Positions 35,246 through 44,144 of a stretch of 64,000 nt of DNA are shown piece by piece. The notes beneath the pieces are model-generated. The model was not told where the DNA came from, ran no database searches, and saw nothing but the letters and a program-made list of their open reading frames with translations. The stretch is from Pseudomonas fluorescens. Lineage in GTDB: Bacteria > Pseudomonadota > Gammaproteobacteria > Pseudomonadales > Pseudomonadaceae. Made by a program: the position numbers and the translations under genes. Every line of letters begins with the position of its first letter. Positions within the stretch are counted from its first letter, which is position 1. The DNA is taken from assembly GCF_001902145.1 (NCBI RefSeq), contig NZ_MRST01000022.1, forward strand, positions 248,001 through 312,000, in the 5' to 3' direction.

Positions 35246-36118
35246 ATGAGTGAGCCCACGCCGTACATCTTCGACGTCACCACCGCCAACTTCGAACAGG
35301 CCGTTATCCAGAACTCCTTCGAAAAGCCCGTATTGGTCGATTTCTGGGCCGAGTGGTGCGCACCCTGCAAAGCACTGATGCCGATGCTGGCGAAGATTGC
35401 CGAGAGTTATCAGGGTGAGTTGCTGCTGGCCAAGATCGACTGCGAAGCCGAACAGGACATCGTGGCGCGTTTTGGCATTCAAAGCCTGCCGACGGTGGTG
35501 CTGTTCAAGGATGGCCAACCGGTGGACGGTTTTGCCGGTGCACAGCCGGAGTCGGCGGTACGGGCGATGCTGGAACCCCATGTGCAAATGCCACCGCCGG
35601 CTGCGGCGGACCCGTTGGAGCAGGCTCAGGCGCTGTTCAGCGAAGGGCGTATCAGCGAAGCCGAAGCGCTGCTGGTGCAGTTGCTGGGCGAGGACAATAC
35701 CAACGCCGCCGCCCTGATCCTGTATGCACGCTGCCTGGCTGAACGCGGTGAGTTGGGTGAAGCCCAGGCCGTGCTCGACGCGGTCAAGAGCGACGACCAC
35801 AAGGCCGCCCTGGCCGGGGCCAAGGCGCAAATCACCTTCCTGCGCCAGGCTGCGGATTTGCCGGACGCTGCCGAGCTGAAAAGCCGCCTGGCGCAAAACC
35901 CGCAGGATGACGAAGCGGCCTATCAGTTGGCGATCCAGCAACTGGCGCGCCAGCAATACGACGCGGCACTGGAAGGTTTGCTCAAGTTGTTTATCCGCAA
36001 CCGCAGCTACAGCGAAGGCCTGCCCCACAAGACCTTGCTGCAGGTGTTCGAATTGCTGGGCAATGATCACCCACTGGTCACGGTGTACCGCCGCAAGTTG
36101 TTTGCCGCGCTGTATTAA
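35246..36118 (+). CDS. Thioredoxin domain-TPR protein (YbbN/CnoX type)
   Basis: A 290-residue protein. Residues ~5-110 are a thioredoxin fold with active site WAEWCAPCKAL; residues ~120-290 are helical TPR-like repeats (ALFSEGRISEAEALLVQLL, YQLAIQQLARQQYDAALEGL). This is the YbbN/CnoX layout, a chaperone-like holdase that hands clients to GroEL/DnaK. E. coli YbbN has a degenerate active site, whereas CAPC here keeps both cysteines and could be redox active. The start at 35246 (MSEPTPY) follows from homology. Confidence 0.88.
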   Translation: MSEPTPYIFDVTTANFEQAVIQNSFEKPVLVDFWAEWCAPCKALMPMLAKIAESYQGELLLAKIDCEAEQDIVARFGIQSLPTVVLFKDGQPVDGFAGAQPESAVRAMLEPHVQMPPPAAADPLEQAQALFSEGRISEAEALLVQLLGEDNTNAAALILYARCLAERGELGEAQAVLDAVKSDDHKAALAGAKAQITFLRQAADLPDAAELKSRLAQNPQDDEAAYQLAIQQLARQQYDAALEGLLKLFIRNRSYSEGLPHKTLLQVFELLGNDHPLVTVYRRKLFAALY

Positions 36119-36126
36119 CCCGACCT

Positions 36127-36226
36127 TGTAGGTGCGAGCTTGCTCGCGAAAAACGTCAACGATAACGCGGGCATCCTGAATGAACGCGGTGCCTATGAGT
36201 TTTTCGCGAGCGAGCTCGCTCCTACA
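36127..36226. repeat. REPIN (TGTAGGAGC class) overlapping a gene end
   Basis: Arms TGTAGGTGCGAGCTTGCTCG and a complement with one or two changes; the spacer GTCAACGATAACGCGGGC matches the other members. The right arm supplies the TAG stop of the minus-strand gene ending at 36222. Confidence 0.85.
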
Positions 36227-36566
36227 AAGGGCCAACCCATGTGTAGAGCGGTGTGTCGCCGCCGCTGGCCACCTTCACGTTCGCGCTGTGGCGCAGGCGC
36301 ACCAACAGTCGCTTGCCTGCCCCGGCATCGCCGGCCAAGCCTTCGAGTTGGTCGAGCAATTCCAGGCCATTGAGTTGCCCTGCCTTGCGCAGCAAATCCT
36401 GGGCGTTCTGCCACAGATCTTCGTTCTGTTTGACCGGCGCCGCAGTGGGCGCGCTGGGCGTTGGGGCGGCCTGCAGTTGGGCACCCAATCGCGCCCAATC
36501 GCCGTCGTCTAGCTCCAAGGTCAAGTCCACCGGCAACTCACCGATGGTTCCACGAATTCGCAACAT
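36222..36566 (-). CDS. Conserved-type hypothetical protein, 114 residues
   Basis: A small soluble protein beginning MLRIRGTIGELPVDLTLELD, with an Ala/Pro-rich linker (TPSAPTAAPVKQ) and a helical C-terminal half (NAQDLLRKAGQLNGLELLDQ). I recognise no family. The codon pattern is normal for the genome and the gene is convergent with the thioredoxin gene. Its TAG stop lies in a REPIN arm, so the last residues (TWVGPL) may derive from repeat insertion. Confidence 0.65.
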   Translation of the reverse strand: MLRIRGTIGELPVDLTLELDDGDWARLGAQLQAAPTPSAPTAAPVKQNEDLWQNAQDLLRKAGQLNGLELLDQLEGLAGDAGAGKRLLVRLRHSANVKVASGGDTPLYTWVGPL

Positions 36567-36653
36567 CGTCCTTACTCCTGCATTTTTTCTGACGGGCATG
36601 CTCCCATGCAGCTTGCGCAACACCAAGCGGGCGGTCAAACTCTCGGATCAATT

Positions 36654-36671
36654 GTTATAAGATCACATAAC
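36654..36671. promoter_or_regulatory. Candidate Zur-type operator before the zinc locus
   Basis: GTTAT (36654-36658) and ATAAC (36667-36671) form an inverted repeat 27 bp before the DUF2796 gene. The half-sites match gamma-proteobacterial Zur boxes, but the spacing (8 bp) is longer than the usual 3 bp, so the call is tentative. Confidence 0.35.
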
Positions 36672-36697
36672 AGAACTTTCATCTCTGGAGCCCTCTC

Positions 36698-37297
36698 ATG
36701 CGCCGTTTGCTGCTTGCTTTGCCGTTTGCCCTGCTGCCACTGGCTGTCGCTCATGCCCATGAAGACCATGACCACGAGCACGGCAGCCTCGGCGCCCATG
36801 AACATGGCGTCGGGCGCCTGAATGCCGTGCTGGACGGCCAGGCCCTGGAGCTGGAGCTGGACAGCCCGGCCATGAACCTGGTGGGTTTCGAACATGCCGC
36901 CACCAGCGCCGCCGACAAAGCCAAGGTCGCCGCCGTGCGCAAACAGCTGGAAAATCCATCGGTACTGTTCAACCTGCCCAAGGCCGCAGGTTGCGTGGTC
37001 AGCAGCCAGGAACTCAACAGCCCGTTGTTCGGTGACAAACCAGAAGCCGAGCATGACGACGATGACCACGCCACCGACGGCAAAGGCGCAGCCGCCCACA
37101 AGCATGATCACGACCACAGTGAAATCCACGCCCATTACCAGTTCACCTGCGCCACGCCGGCGGCCCTGGGCAACCTGGACTTGAGCCAAGTGTTCAAGAC
37201 CTTCCCTGCGACCACGAAAATTCAGGTACAACTGATCGGCCCAAGCGGTCAGCAAGGTGTTGACGCGACGGCCACCGCAGCCACCCTGAAGTTCTGA
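36698..37297 (+). CDS. zrgA: Histidine-rich periplasmic protein, DUF2796/ZrgA family
   Basis: A 199-residue exported protein. After the signal peptide (MRRLLLALPFALLPLAVAHA) comes a metal-binding HEDHDHEHGSLGAHEHG cluster, and a second His/Asp-rich tract lies near residues 120-150 (HDDDDHATDG, AAAHKHDHDHSEIHAHY). These fit the zinc-binding ZrgA/DUF2796 proteins. It leads a four-gene set with an ABC ATPase, an FtsX-like permease and DUF3299. The P. aeruginosa counterpart locus is, to my knowledge, induced by zinc starvation. Confidence 0.88.
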   Translation: MRRLLLALPFALLPLAVAHAHEDHDHEHGSLGAHEHGVGRLNAVLDGQALELELDSPAMNLVGFEHAATSAADKAKVAAVRKQLENPSVLFNLPKAAGCVVSSQELNSPLFGDKPEAEHDDDDHATDGKGAAAHKHDHDHSEIHAHYQFTCATPAALGNLDLSQVFKTFPATTKIQVQLIGPSGQQGVDATATAATLKF

Positions 37298-37303
37298 GTT
37301 CAC

Positions 37304-38014
37304 ATGACCCCCCCATTGATCGAACTGTCCAACCTGGGCTTCAACTGGCCCGGTCACCCGCAGTTGCTGGACATTCCCGCGTTCCGCCTGGAACCCGGGG
37401 AGACCTTGTTCCTCAAGGGCCCGAGCGGCAGTGGCAAGACCACTTTGCTAGGGCTGTTGGGAGGCGTGCAGAAGCCCAGCCAAGGCAGCATCCGCCTGCT
37501 CGGCCAGGAGTTGACCGAGCTTTCGGCGGGCGCCCGTGACCGCTTCCGGGTGGACCACACCGGCTATATCTTCCAGCAGTTCAACTTGCTGCCGTTTCTG
37601 TCGGTACGCGAGAACGTCGAGTTGCCTTGCCACTTTTCCAAGTTGCGCGCGCAACGGGCCAAACAGCGTCACGGCAGCGTCGACCAGGCCGCCGCGACCT
37701 TGCTAGCGCACCTGGGGTTGAAGGACCAGAGCCTGCTGGAACGCCGCGCCGATTCGCTGTCCATCGGCCAGCAACAACGGGTGGCCGCTGCCCGAGCGCT
37801 GATCGGCCAGCCAGAACTGGTGATTGCCGACGAGCCCACCTCGGCCCTGGACTACGACGCCCGCGAAGCCTTCCTGCAGTTGCTGTTCGCAGAATGCCGC
37901 GAAGCGGGCGCCAGTCTGTTGTTTGTCAGCCATGACCAGAGCCTGGCGTCGCTGTTCGACCGCAACCTGTCGCTGGCCGAACTCAATCGCGCCGCCATGC
38001 CCGCAGAGGTTTGA
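37304..38014 (+). CDS. ABC transporter ATP-binding protein (MacB/LolD type)
   Basis: A 236-residue ATPase. Walker A is GPSGSGKTTLLGLLGG near residues 40-55, the Q-loop FQQFNLLPFLSVRENVELP follows, the signature is ADSLSIGQQQRVAAARAL (SIGQQ in place of the usual LSGGQ) and Walker B is LVIADEPTSALD. The type is that of MacB/LolD exporters, working with FtsX-like permeases. It lies 6 bp after the zinc-binding protein gene, so it is part of the putative zinc-acquisition operon. Confidence 0.9.
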   Translation: MTPPLIELSNLGFNWPGHPQLLDIPAFRLEPGETLFLKGPSGSGKTTLLGLLGGVQKPSQGSIRLLGQELTELSAGARDRFRVDHTGYIFQQFNLLPFLSVRENVELPCHFSKLRAQRAKQRHGSVDQAAATLLAHLGLKDQSLLERRADSLSIGQQQRVAAARALIGQPELVIADEPTSALDYDAREAFLQLLFAECREAGASLLFVSHDQSLASLFDRNLSLAELNRAAMPAEV

Positions 38015-38015
38015 G

Positions 38016-39281
38016 ATGTATCTGTTCCGTCTAGCCATGGCCAGCCTGGCTAACCGCCGCTTTACCGCGATCCTCACCGCGTTTGCCATCGCGCTTTCCG
38101 TCTGCTTGCTGCTCGCGGTGGAGCGTGTGCGCGTCGAGGCACGCAACAGTTTCGCCAGCACCATCAGCGGTACCGACCTGATCGTCGGTGCCCGTTCCGG
38201 CTCGGTCAACTTGCTGCTGTATTCAGTGTTCCGCATCGGCAACGCCACCAACAACATCCGTTGGGACAGCTACGAGCACTTCGCCGCCAACCCTCAAGTG
38301 AAATGGGCGATCCCGATCTCCCTCGGCGACTCCCATCGCGGCTACCGGGTGATGGGCACCAACGAATCCTACTTCGAACACTACCAGTACGGGCGCAAGC
38401 AAAACCTCGAGCTGGCCAGCGGCCGCGCCTTCGCCACCGACCCATTCGAAGTGGTGCTCGGCGCCGAAGTGGCCGAGGCCCTGCATTACAAACTCGGCGA
38501 CAAGCTGGTGCTGGCCCACGGCGTGGCAGTGGTCAGCCTGGTCAAGCATGACGACAAGCCGTTCACGGTGGTCGGCATTCTCAAGCGCACCGGCACGCCG
38601 GTGGACCGCACGCTGCACATCAGCCTCGGCGGCATGGAAGCGATCCATATCGACTGGCACAACGGCGTGCCGGCCCAGGGCAAAGGCCGCATCAGTGCCG
38701 ACCAGGCGCGCAATATGGACCTGACGCCGCAAGCCATTACCGCGTTCATGCTCGGCCTGAACAACAAGATTTCCACCTTCGCCCTGCAACGGCAGATCAA
38801 TGAGTTCCGTGGCGAGCCAATGCTGGCGATCCTGCCCGGCGTCGCGCTGCAAGAGTTGTGGAGCATGATGGGCACTGCCGAAAAAGCCTTGTTTGTGATC
38901 TCGCTGTTCGTGGTGCTGACCGGCTTGATCGGCATGCTCACAGCGATTCTCACCAGCCTTAACGAGCGTCGCCGCGAGATGGCGATCCTGCGGTCGGTGG
39001 GCGCGCGGCCTTGGCACATCGCAACGCTGCTGATCTTCGAAGCCTTCGCCCTGGCCTTGTCTGGCGTGATGGCGGGCCTGGGGTTGCTGTACCTGTGCAT
39101 CGCCGCCTCGCGGGGTTATTTGCAGGCGAACTACGGTCTGGATTTGCCGATGTCATGGCCGAGCGAATATGAATGGACGTTGCTCGCCGGTATCCTGGCA
39201 GCCGCCCTGTTGATGGGCAGCGTGCCCGCGTGGCGCGCCTACCGCCAATCTTTGGCCGATGGCCTGTCCATCCGTTTATGA
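38016..39281 (+). CDS. FtsX-like ABC transporter permease
   Basis: A 421-residue membrane protein with the MacB/FtsX architecture: one N-terminal helix (LTAFAIALSVCLLLAVERVR), a large periplasmic domain of ~220 residues, and three C-terminal helices around LFVISLFVVLTGLIGMLTA. The LNERRREMAILRSVGARPW motif contacts the ATPase. Such permeases usually move molecules outward or drive periplasmic partners, not import ions directly, so their role in zinc supply is unclear. Confidence 0.9.
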   Translation: MYLFRLAMASLANRRFTAILTAFAIALSVCLLLAVERVRVEARNSFASTISGTDLIVGARSGSVNLLLYSVFRIGNATNNIRWDSYEHFAANPQVKWAIPISLGDSHRGYRVMGTNESYFEHYQYGRKQNLELASGRAFATDPFEVVLGAEVAEALHYKLGDKLVLAHGVAVVSLVKHDDKPFTVVGILKRTGTPVDRTLHISLGGMEAIHIDWHNGVPAQGKGRISADQARNMDLTPQAITAFMLGLNNKISTFALQRQINEFRGEPMLAILPGVALQELWSMMGTAEKALFVISLFVVLTGLIGMLTAILTSLNERRREMAILRSVGARPWHIATLLIFEAFALALSGVMAGLGLLYLCIAASRGYLQANYGLDLPMSWPSEYEWTLLAGILAAALLMGSVPAWRAYRQSLADGLSIRL

Positions 39282-39292
39282 GGAAGGCTTCG

Positions 39293-39814
39293 ATGCGTCG
39301 TGCCCTGTTTGCCCTGTTGTTGTTGATGGCCGTGCCTGCCTGGGCGCAGGAACAGCCCAAGGATCTGTCCTGGCAGGAGATGATCCCGCCGGATGCGCCA
39401 CCTGAAGTGCCCAATATGAAGCCGCTGCACGACCTGTCGAACATGGCCGATGCCTTGTCCGTCGAAGCCGCGCCCGCAGCCAGGCAGGATATGCCCAACG
39501 CGCCGGTGGTACAGAGCCTGGACGGCCAGCACATTCGCCTGCCGGGGTATATCGTGCCCCTGGAAGTCAGCGAAGAAGGCCGCACCACGGAGTTTCTGCT
39601 GGTGCCGTATTTCGGCGCCTGTATCCATGTGCCGCCACCGCCGTCGAACCAGATCGTGCATGTGAAAAGCGAGGTGGGGGTGAAGCTCGATGAGCTGTAT
39701 CAGCCGTACTGGATCGAAGGCGCGATGCAGGTCAAGCCATCGTCCAGCGAATTGGCGGACGCTGGTTACCAGATGGACGCTCAGAAGATTTATATGTACG
39801 AGCTCGAGGAATAA
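39293..39814 (+). CDS. DUF3299 periplasmic protein
   Basis: A 173-residue exported protein with signal peptide MRRALFALLLLMAVPAWAQ. The DUF3299 core includes LPGYIVPLEVSEEGRTTEFL and LVPYFGACIHVPPPPSNQIV, with a conserved Cys-x-His in ACIHV that could bind metal. AGGAAGG precedes the start. It is the last gene of the zinc-linked set, before a REPIN. Biochemical function unknown. Confidence 0.85.
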   Translation: MRRALFALLLLMAVPAWAQEQPKDLSWQEMIPPDAPPEVPNMKPLHDLSNMADALSVEAAPAARQDMPNAPVVQSLDGQHIRLPGYIVPLEVSEEGRTTEFLLVPYFGACIHVPPPPSNQIVHVKSEVGVKLDELYQPYWIEGAMQVKPSSSELADAGYQMDAQKIYMYELEE

Positions 39815-39837
39815 TCCCACACACCGAAGATCCGAAT

Positions 39838-39924
39838 GTGGGAGCGGGCTTGCTCGCGAAAGCGGTGTATCAGTCGCTGCATCTGTTACTGCACCAGCGC
39901 TTTCGCAGGCAAGCCAGCTCCCAC
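39838..39924. repeat. REPIN with asymmetric arms
   Basis: The left arm is GTGGGAGCGGGCTTGCTCGC, the right arm GCAGGCAAGCCAGCTCCCAC, so it pairs one REP subtype with another. It lies between the DUF3299 gene and oprG. Confidence 0.8.
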
Positions 39925-40041
39925 AGGTTTAGATCAGTGGCGCAAGTGACTGATCACCCTTTCATTGAGCTGCGTCAAAAGACCGAACGGAACGATCTTT
40001 ACCATTGGACGTACAACTTTTAAACGTCCTTTGGAGCTCCC

Positions 40042-40740
40042 ATGAACAAGTCTCTGCTCGGCGCGTCCCTCTTCGCGCTCGCCCTCGTCGCCCCTGTCGC
40101 TCACGCTCACCAGGCGGGCGATATTCTGGTTCGCGCCGGTGCAATCACCGTGAACCCGAAGGCCGACAGCGGCAGCGTCAAGGTTGACCAGGGCCCATTG
40201 GCCGGCACCAACCTGGGCGGCAAGGCGACCATGAGCAGCGACACCCAACTGGGCTTGAACTTCGCCTACATGATCACCGACCACGTCGGCATCGAATTGC
40301 TCGCCGCGACGCCGTTCGAGCATGACGTGAAGATCAAGAACACCGCCCTCGGCGCCGCCAACGGCAAGCTCGGCACCCTGAAACACCTGCCGCCGACCTT
40401 GAGCATCGTGTACTACCCGCTGGATCACAAATCCGCGTTCCAGCCGTATGTGGGCGCCGGTATCAACTACACCTGGATCTACGACGAGCACGTGGGCAGC
40501 CGTGCCGAGCAGGCCGGCTTCAGCAACTTCAAGGCCGAGAACTCCTGGGGCTGGGCTGCACAGATCGGCGCCGACTACATGATCAACGACAAGTGGATGA
40601 TCAACGCCCAGGCGCGCTACATCGACATCAGCACCAAGGCGACTGTGGATAACAACGCGCTGGGCCAGGGCACTCGGGCCAAGGTCAATGTGGATGTAGA
40701 CCCGATGGTTTACATGGTGGGTATCGGGTACAAGTTCTAA
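40042..40740 (+). CDS. oprG: Outer membrane protein of the OmpW family (OprG-like)
   Basis: A 232-residue outer-membrane beta-barrel. Signal peptide MNKSLLGASLFALALVAPVA with cleavage after AHA; mature N-terminus HQAGDILVRAGAITVNPKAD; C-terminus ends in the barrel-terminal Phe (YMVGIGYKF). These are OmpW marks, an eight-stranded channel for small hydrophobic compounds. The location beside the zinc locus fits P. aeruginosa OprG. Regulation is not evident; 100 bp of AT-rich leader precede the gene. Confidence 0.92.
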   Translation: MNKSLLGASLFALALVAPVAHAHQAGDILVRAGAITVNPKADSGSVKVDQGPLAGTNLGGKATMSSDTQLGLNFAYMITDHVGIELLAATPFEHDVKIKNTALGAANGKLGTLKHLPPTLSIVYYPLDHKSAFQPYVGAGINYTWIYDEHVGSRAEQAGFSNFKAENSWGWAAQIGADYMINDKWMINAQARYIDISTKATVDNNALGQGTRAKVNVDVDPMVYMVGIGYKF

Positions 40741-40769
40741 CTGAGAGACAATAAACACCTCATACCCCT

Positions 40770-40857
40770 GTGGGAGCGGGCTTGCTCGCGAAGACGGAGT
40801 GTCAGTCAACAGATTCATCGACTGACCCACCGCTTTCGCGAGCAAGCCCGCTCCCAC
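40770..40857. repeat. REPIN (GTGGGAGCGGGCTTGCTCGC class)
   Basis: Near-perfect facing arms GTGGGAGCGGGCTTGCTCGC and complement, between convergent oprG and the epimerase-like gene. It may also help end transcription from both sides. Confidence 0.85.
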
Positions 40858-40874
40858 TTTTGGTTTTGGGGGTG

Positions 40875-41759
40875 TCAGCTATGGCGGTAGAAGCGATCCA
40901 GTAGCGCCGGCAAGCCTGCCCGCCATGCCCGTGGCTTGATGCCAAAAGTGTGGAGAATTTTCTTGCAGGCCAGCACCGCATGCTGCGGCTCATCCGCCGC
41001 GTCCGGCCGTGCCGCGTGAGCCTGGGCGGTCGGGGACTCGATGGCCAACGGATGGAAGTTGCGCGCTTCAGTCAGAATCGCCTGCCCCAGCGCCAACGGG
41101 GTAGTCGCCTCGTGGCCGGCGTAATGGTAAGTGCCCCACAGCGGCGCGGCGCAATCGAGCTGCTTGAGCACTGAGATGATCACCCGCGCCGCATCGTCCA
41201 CCGGCGTCGGGTTGCCCCGGCGGTCGTCCGCCATCAGTAGCTCGTCGGCGTTCTCGGCCCGGGCCAGGAAGCGCCCGAGCGTGCCGTGGATGCTGTCATC
41301 CAGCAGCCAGCCAAACCGCAACAGCACGTGCTGCGGGCACGTGGCGCGCACGCTTTGTTCGATACGCCACAACGCCTGGCCGCGCAGGCCCAGGGGCACC
41401 GGCTCGTCTTTCTCGCTGTAGGCGGTGGCGCGGGAGCCATCGAACACACGGTAACTGGAGGGTTGCAGCAGGGTGATGCTGTGGTGCTGGCACAGCTCGG
41501 CCAGGCGTTCGATGGCGAACTCCTGGGCGGCCAAGCGGGTTTCGCTCACGGCTTCCGCCTGGAACCAGTCGAAATAGTAGGCGAGGTTGATCAAGGCATC
41601 GGGACGGGTGTCGTCGAGCAATTGGGTGAGGCTTGCGGCATCCCAGCCGTCTTGGGGCGGTTTGGGGGCGAGGAAACCGATGTCTTCCTCCGCACCGAGG
41701 CGAATCAGCGCCTGCCCGAGGGCATTCCCGCCGCCCAGTAACATAAGGCGCATTCGCAT
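40875..41759 (-). CDS. RmlD-like NAD(P)-dependent sugar-nucleotide reductase/epimerase
   Basis: About 294 residues of short-chain dehydrogenase fold. The dinucleotide loop is RLMLLGGGNALGQALIRLGA at the N-terminus, followed by RPDALINLAYYFDWFQAEAV and the substrate/cofactor region LLQPSSYRVFDGSRATAYSE. It resembles dTDP-4-dehydrorhamnose reductase. In the usual YxxxK position the sequence has YSEKDEP, so catalytic competence is plausible but altered. The start is uncertain among ATGs at 41759, 41753 and 41744. No sugar-biosynthesis cluster is adjacent. Confidence 0.75.
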   Translation of the reverse strand: MRMRLMLLGGGNALGQALIRLGAEEDIGFLAPKPPQDGWDAASLTQLLDDTRPDALINLAYYFDWFQAEAVSETRLAAQEFAIERLAELCQHHSITLLQPSSYRVFDGSRATAYSEKDEPVPLGLRGQALWRIEQSVRATCPQHVLLRFGWLLDDSIHGTLGRFLARAENADELLMADDRRGNPTPVDDAARVIISVLKQLDCAAPLWGTYHYAGHEATTPLALGQAILTEARNFHPLAIESPTAQAHAARPDAADEPQHAVLACKKILHTFGIKPRAWRAGLPALLDRFYRHS

Positions 41760-41871
41760 AGATTGAGCAGGCCCGGTCTGTTTGGAACGATGGTTATTAT
41801 CGACAGGCAGGTGTGCCCTGTCGTAGGTCATTGCCAGAATCGTTGCATTTTGCGGGCTTGTAGCGCAACCG

Positions 41872-43956
41872 TCACGGATTAAGTGTCTTGACGTCGGGTT
41901 CGGCGGCCTCCTGTTTCTGCGCCGCTCGTGGTGCGAGCAATAGCTGCTGTGGATAAGTCTGGGCGAAATGCACCTCGGCGCAGTTATCCACAAGCTTTTT
42001 CAAGCGCTGATTAAACGCACGGCTGACTGCGTATTGGCCACCCGACACCGTGCGGAACTGCGCCGTGAGCACCACGCCATTGAGGTCCATCTTGTCCACC
42101 CCGAACACTTCCAATGGCCCTTGCAGGTTGTACTTGAGGAACACATCGTCGCGGATCGACTGGCCGGCTTCGCGGATCAGCTCCACGGCCTTGTCCACGT
42201 CGGTGTCATAGGTGAACTGCACCGAGAAGAACGCATAGGCGAATTGACGGGACTGGTTGGTGACCGCCTTGATCTGCCCGAACGGCACCGAATGCACAAA
42301 CCCCTTGCCGTCACGCAGGCGCAGGGTGCGGATGGTCAGGCCCTCGACGGTGCCGGCGTGGCCGGAGTCGAGCACCACCCAATCGCCGATGGACAGGGTG
42401 TCTTCGATAATGATGAACAGGCCGGTAATCACGTCCTGCACCAATTGCTGGGAACCGAAACCGATGGCCAGTCCCACCACCCCGGCGCCCGCCAGCAACG
42501 GCGCGACATTGATGCCCAGGTTGGCCATGGTGGTGATCGCGCAGATCACCACCAGTATGATCTTCACTGCATTGCGCAGCAGCGGCAGGATGGTTTTGAC
42601 CCGGGTACTGGGCTGGCGACTGGAGCGTTTATTCACCGGTGGTTTGAGGGCTTCCTGGATCGCGGTGTCGAGCACCACCCAGAACAGCCAGGTCACCAAC
42701 AGGATCAGGCCGATACTGCTGAGGGAATCACTGATGGCCCGGCCCACCGAGTTGCGCTGGGCGAATTCGAACAGCGAAACGCCCCAGATACGCCCGAGTA
42801 TCTCGATAAACGCGATTGCCATGACGATACGCAAAATCGCGTGCAGCAAACTCAGGAAGCGTTCCTTGTAGGCACTGCTGCGCTGGATCGATACCTGGCT
42901 GCGGGACTTGAACAGGTGTTGCAGCACGGTGCTGAGAAACACCGTGCCGATCAGTAACAAGGTGGTGAGCAACGCGCAGCGCAGGGCCTCTTGGTTGTCG
43001 TCACCGGCGCCAATCAGGTTGACCGCCGACACCAGCACCATCAACAGAATCGGCCAGTACCAGAGCCCGGAAAACACCCGCAGCGACTGTTGTAATGCCG
43101 GATGTTTGAGGCGCTGGGCCAATGGCCGGTTGCGGATCAAATGGGCCACCGGCCGACGCAGACGTACCACCAGCACGCCAAAGATGACCGCTGCAAACAG
43201 GCCGGTAAACACAGCGATGCTGCTAGTGATATTGCCGCCCAGTTGCCGAGCGATTTGCGGGCTGGTCAGTGCATCGCTGAGGGCCGCGAGAAAGCCGATC
43301 AGGAATAGAGGCTTGGGGCAATAGTCACGAATGATCCGCACGGCAGGTCGCTTGTGGCCGACGTTGAACATGACAATGACGCACAGCAACAGCGAGGTGG
43401 AAAAGATGCCACTGCTGGTGGCGTAGGCGAAACACAGTGCCAGGGCTCGGCCGACAGACGCAGGTAAAAAGTGACTGACATAAAGGGTCAGCGGCAGGCA
43501 GATCAGCGCTGGAATCGTGTAGGGCACCACATAGCTCAGCAAGCCTTGCAGCCGTTGACGCCGCGCAAGGAACGGGCGGCGGCTCGATCGTTGCACAACC
43601 AGGCGCCCAAGCATCGTCAACAGGGCAAAGGCACCGGCCCACACGCCGGACAACAGCAGGAAATCGCCGGCCACGCTCCATGGTGAGCGGGCGGCAGTCT
43701 GGTCCACCAGGCGCCCCACTTCATCCGCGGCGCGGTCGGCACGCAGGCGCCAGGCGTCAATGAGGTTCTGGTTGAGGTCGAGCTTGTCTTGCACCTCATC
43801 AATGCTGGAACTGATGGCCCCCAGCAGCCCGCCTTCTACCAGCAGTTCCGGCTTGGCCGGCGTTTCGGCAGCGGGCGCCGTTGCCGCGGCTTGCAGGGCG
43901 CCATTGCCGCAGAGCAGCAGCGCGACGAGCAGTAATGCAGTCTTTGGATTCAGCAA
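41872..43956 (-). CDS. Large mechanosensitive channel of the MscS family
   Basis: A 694-residue inner-membrane protein with a signal peptide (MLNPKTALLLVALLLCGNG), a ~90-residue periplasmic region, about ten hydrophobic helices and the MscS core near residues 480-620 (AGVVGLAIGFGSQQLVQDVI, TGLFIIIEDTLSIGDWVVLD). The pore helix and beta domain are complete. This size class resembles E. coli YbiO. It would open on membrane tension after osmotic downshock. The gene stands alone, divergent from the DUF72 gene. Confidence 0.9.
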   Translation of the reverse strand: MLNPKTALLLVALLLCGNGALQAAATAPAAETPAKPELLVEGGLLGAISSSIDEVQDKLDLNQNLIDAWRLRADRAADEVGRLVDQTAARSPWSVAGDFLLLSGVWAGAFALLTMLGRLVVQRSSRRPFLARRQRLQGLLSYVVPYTIPALICLPLTLYVSHFLPASVGRALALCFAYATSSGIFSTSLLLCVIVMFNVGHKRPAVRIIRDYCPKPLFLIGFLAALSDALTSPQIARQLGGNITSSIAVFTGLFAAVIFGVLVVRLRRPVAHLIRNRPLAQRLKHPALQQSLRVFSGLWYWPILLMVLVSAVNLIGAGDDNQEALRCALLTTLLLIGTVFLSTVLQHLFKSRSQVSIQRSSAYKERFLSLLHAILRIVMAIAFIEILGRIWGVSLFEFAQRNSVGRAISDSLSSIGLILLVTWLFWVVLDTAIQEALKPPVNKRSSRQPSTRVKTILPLLRNAVKIILVVICAITTMANLGINVAPLLAGAGVVGLAIGFGSQQLVQDVITGLFIIIEDTLSIGDWVVLDSGHAGTVEGLTIRTLRLRDGKGFVHSVPFGQIKAVTNQSRQFAYAFFSVQFTYDTDVDKAVELIREAGQSIRDDVFLKYNLQGPLEVFGVDKMDLNGVVLTAQFRTVSGGQYAVSRAFNQRLKKLVDNCAEVHFAQTYPQQLLLAPRAAQKQEAAEPDVKTLNP

Positions 43957-44144
43957 AACAGCAAGCTCCTTCAGCAGGGTCTGTAAGGAACTGACGAGCT
44001 TGGGCCTTTATCGTTCCCTGCATTTGCAATGCCCCTCCCACATTTCACCCCCTGTACCGCCTGTAGGAATGTGGAAACTTTCAACCAAATAGCGCAGTCA
44101 TCCCATAACGGAGGTCAACCCACCCACCATCAACGGGAGCACAC

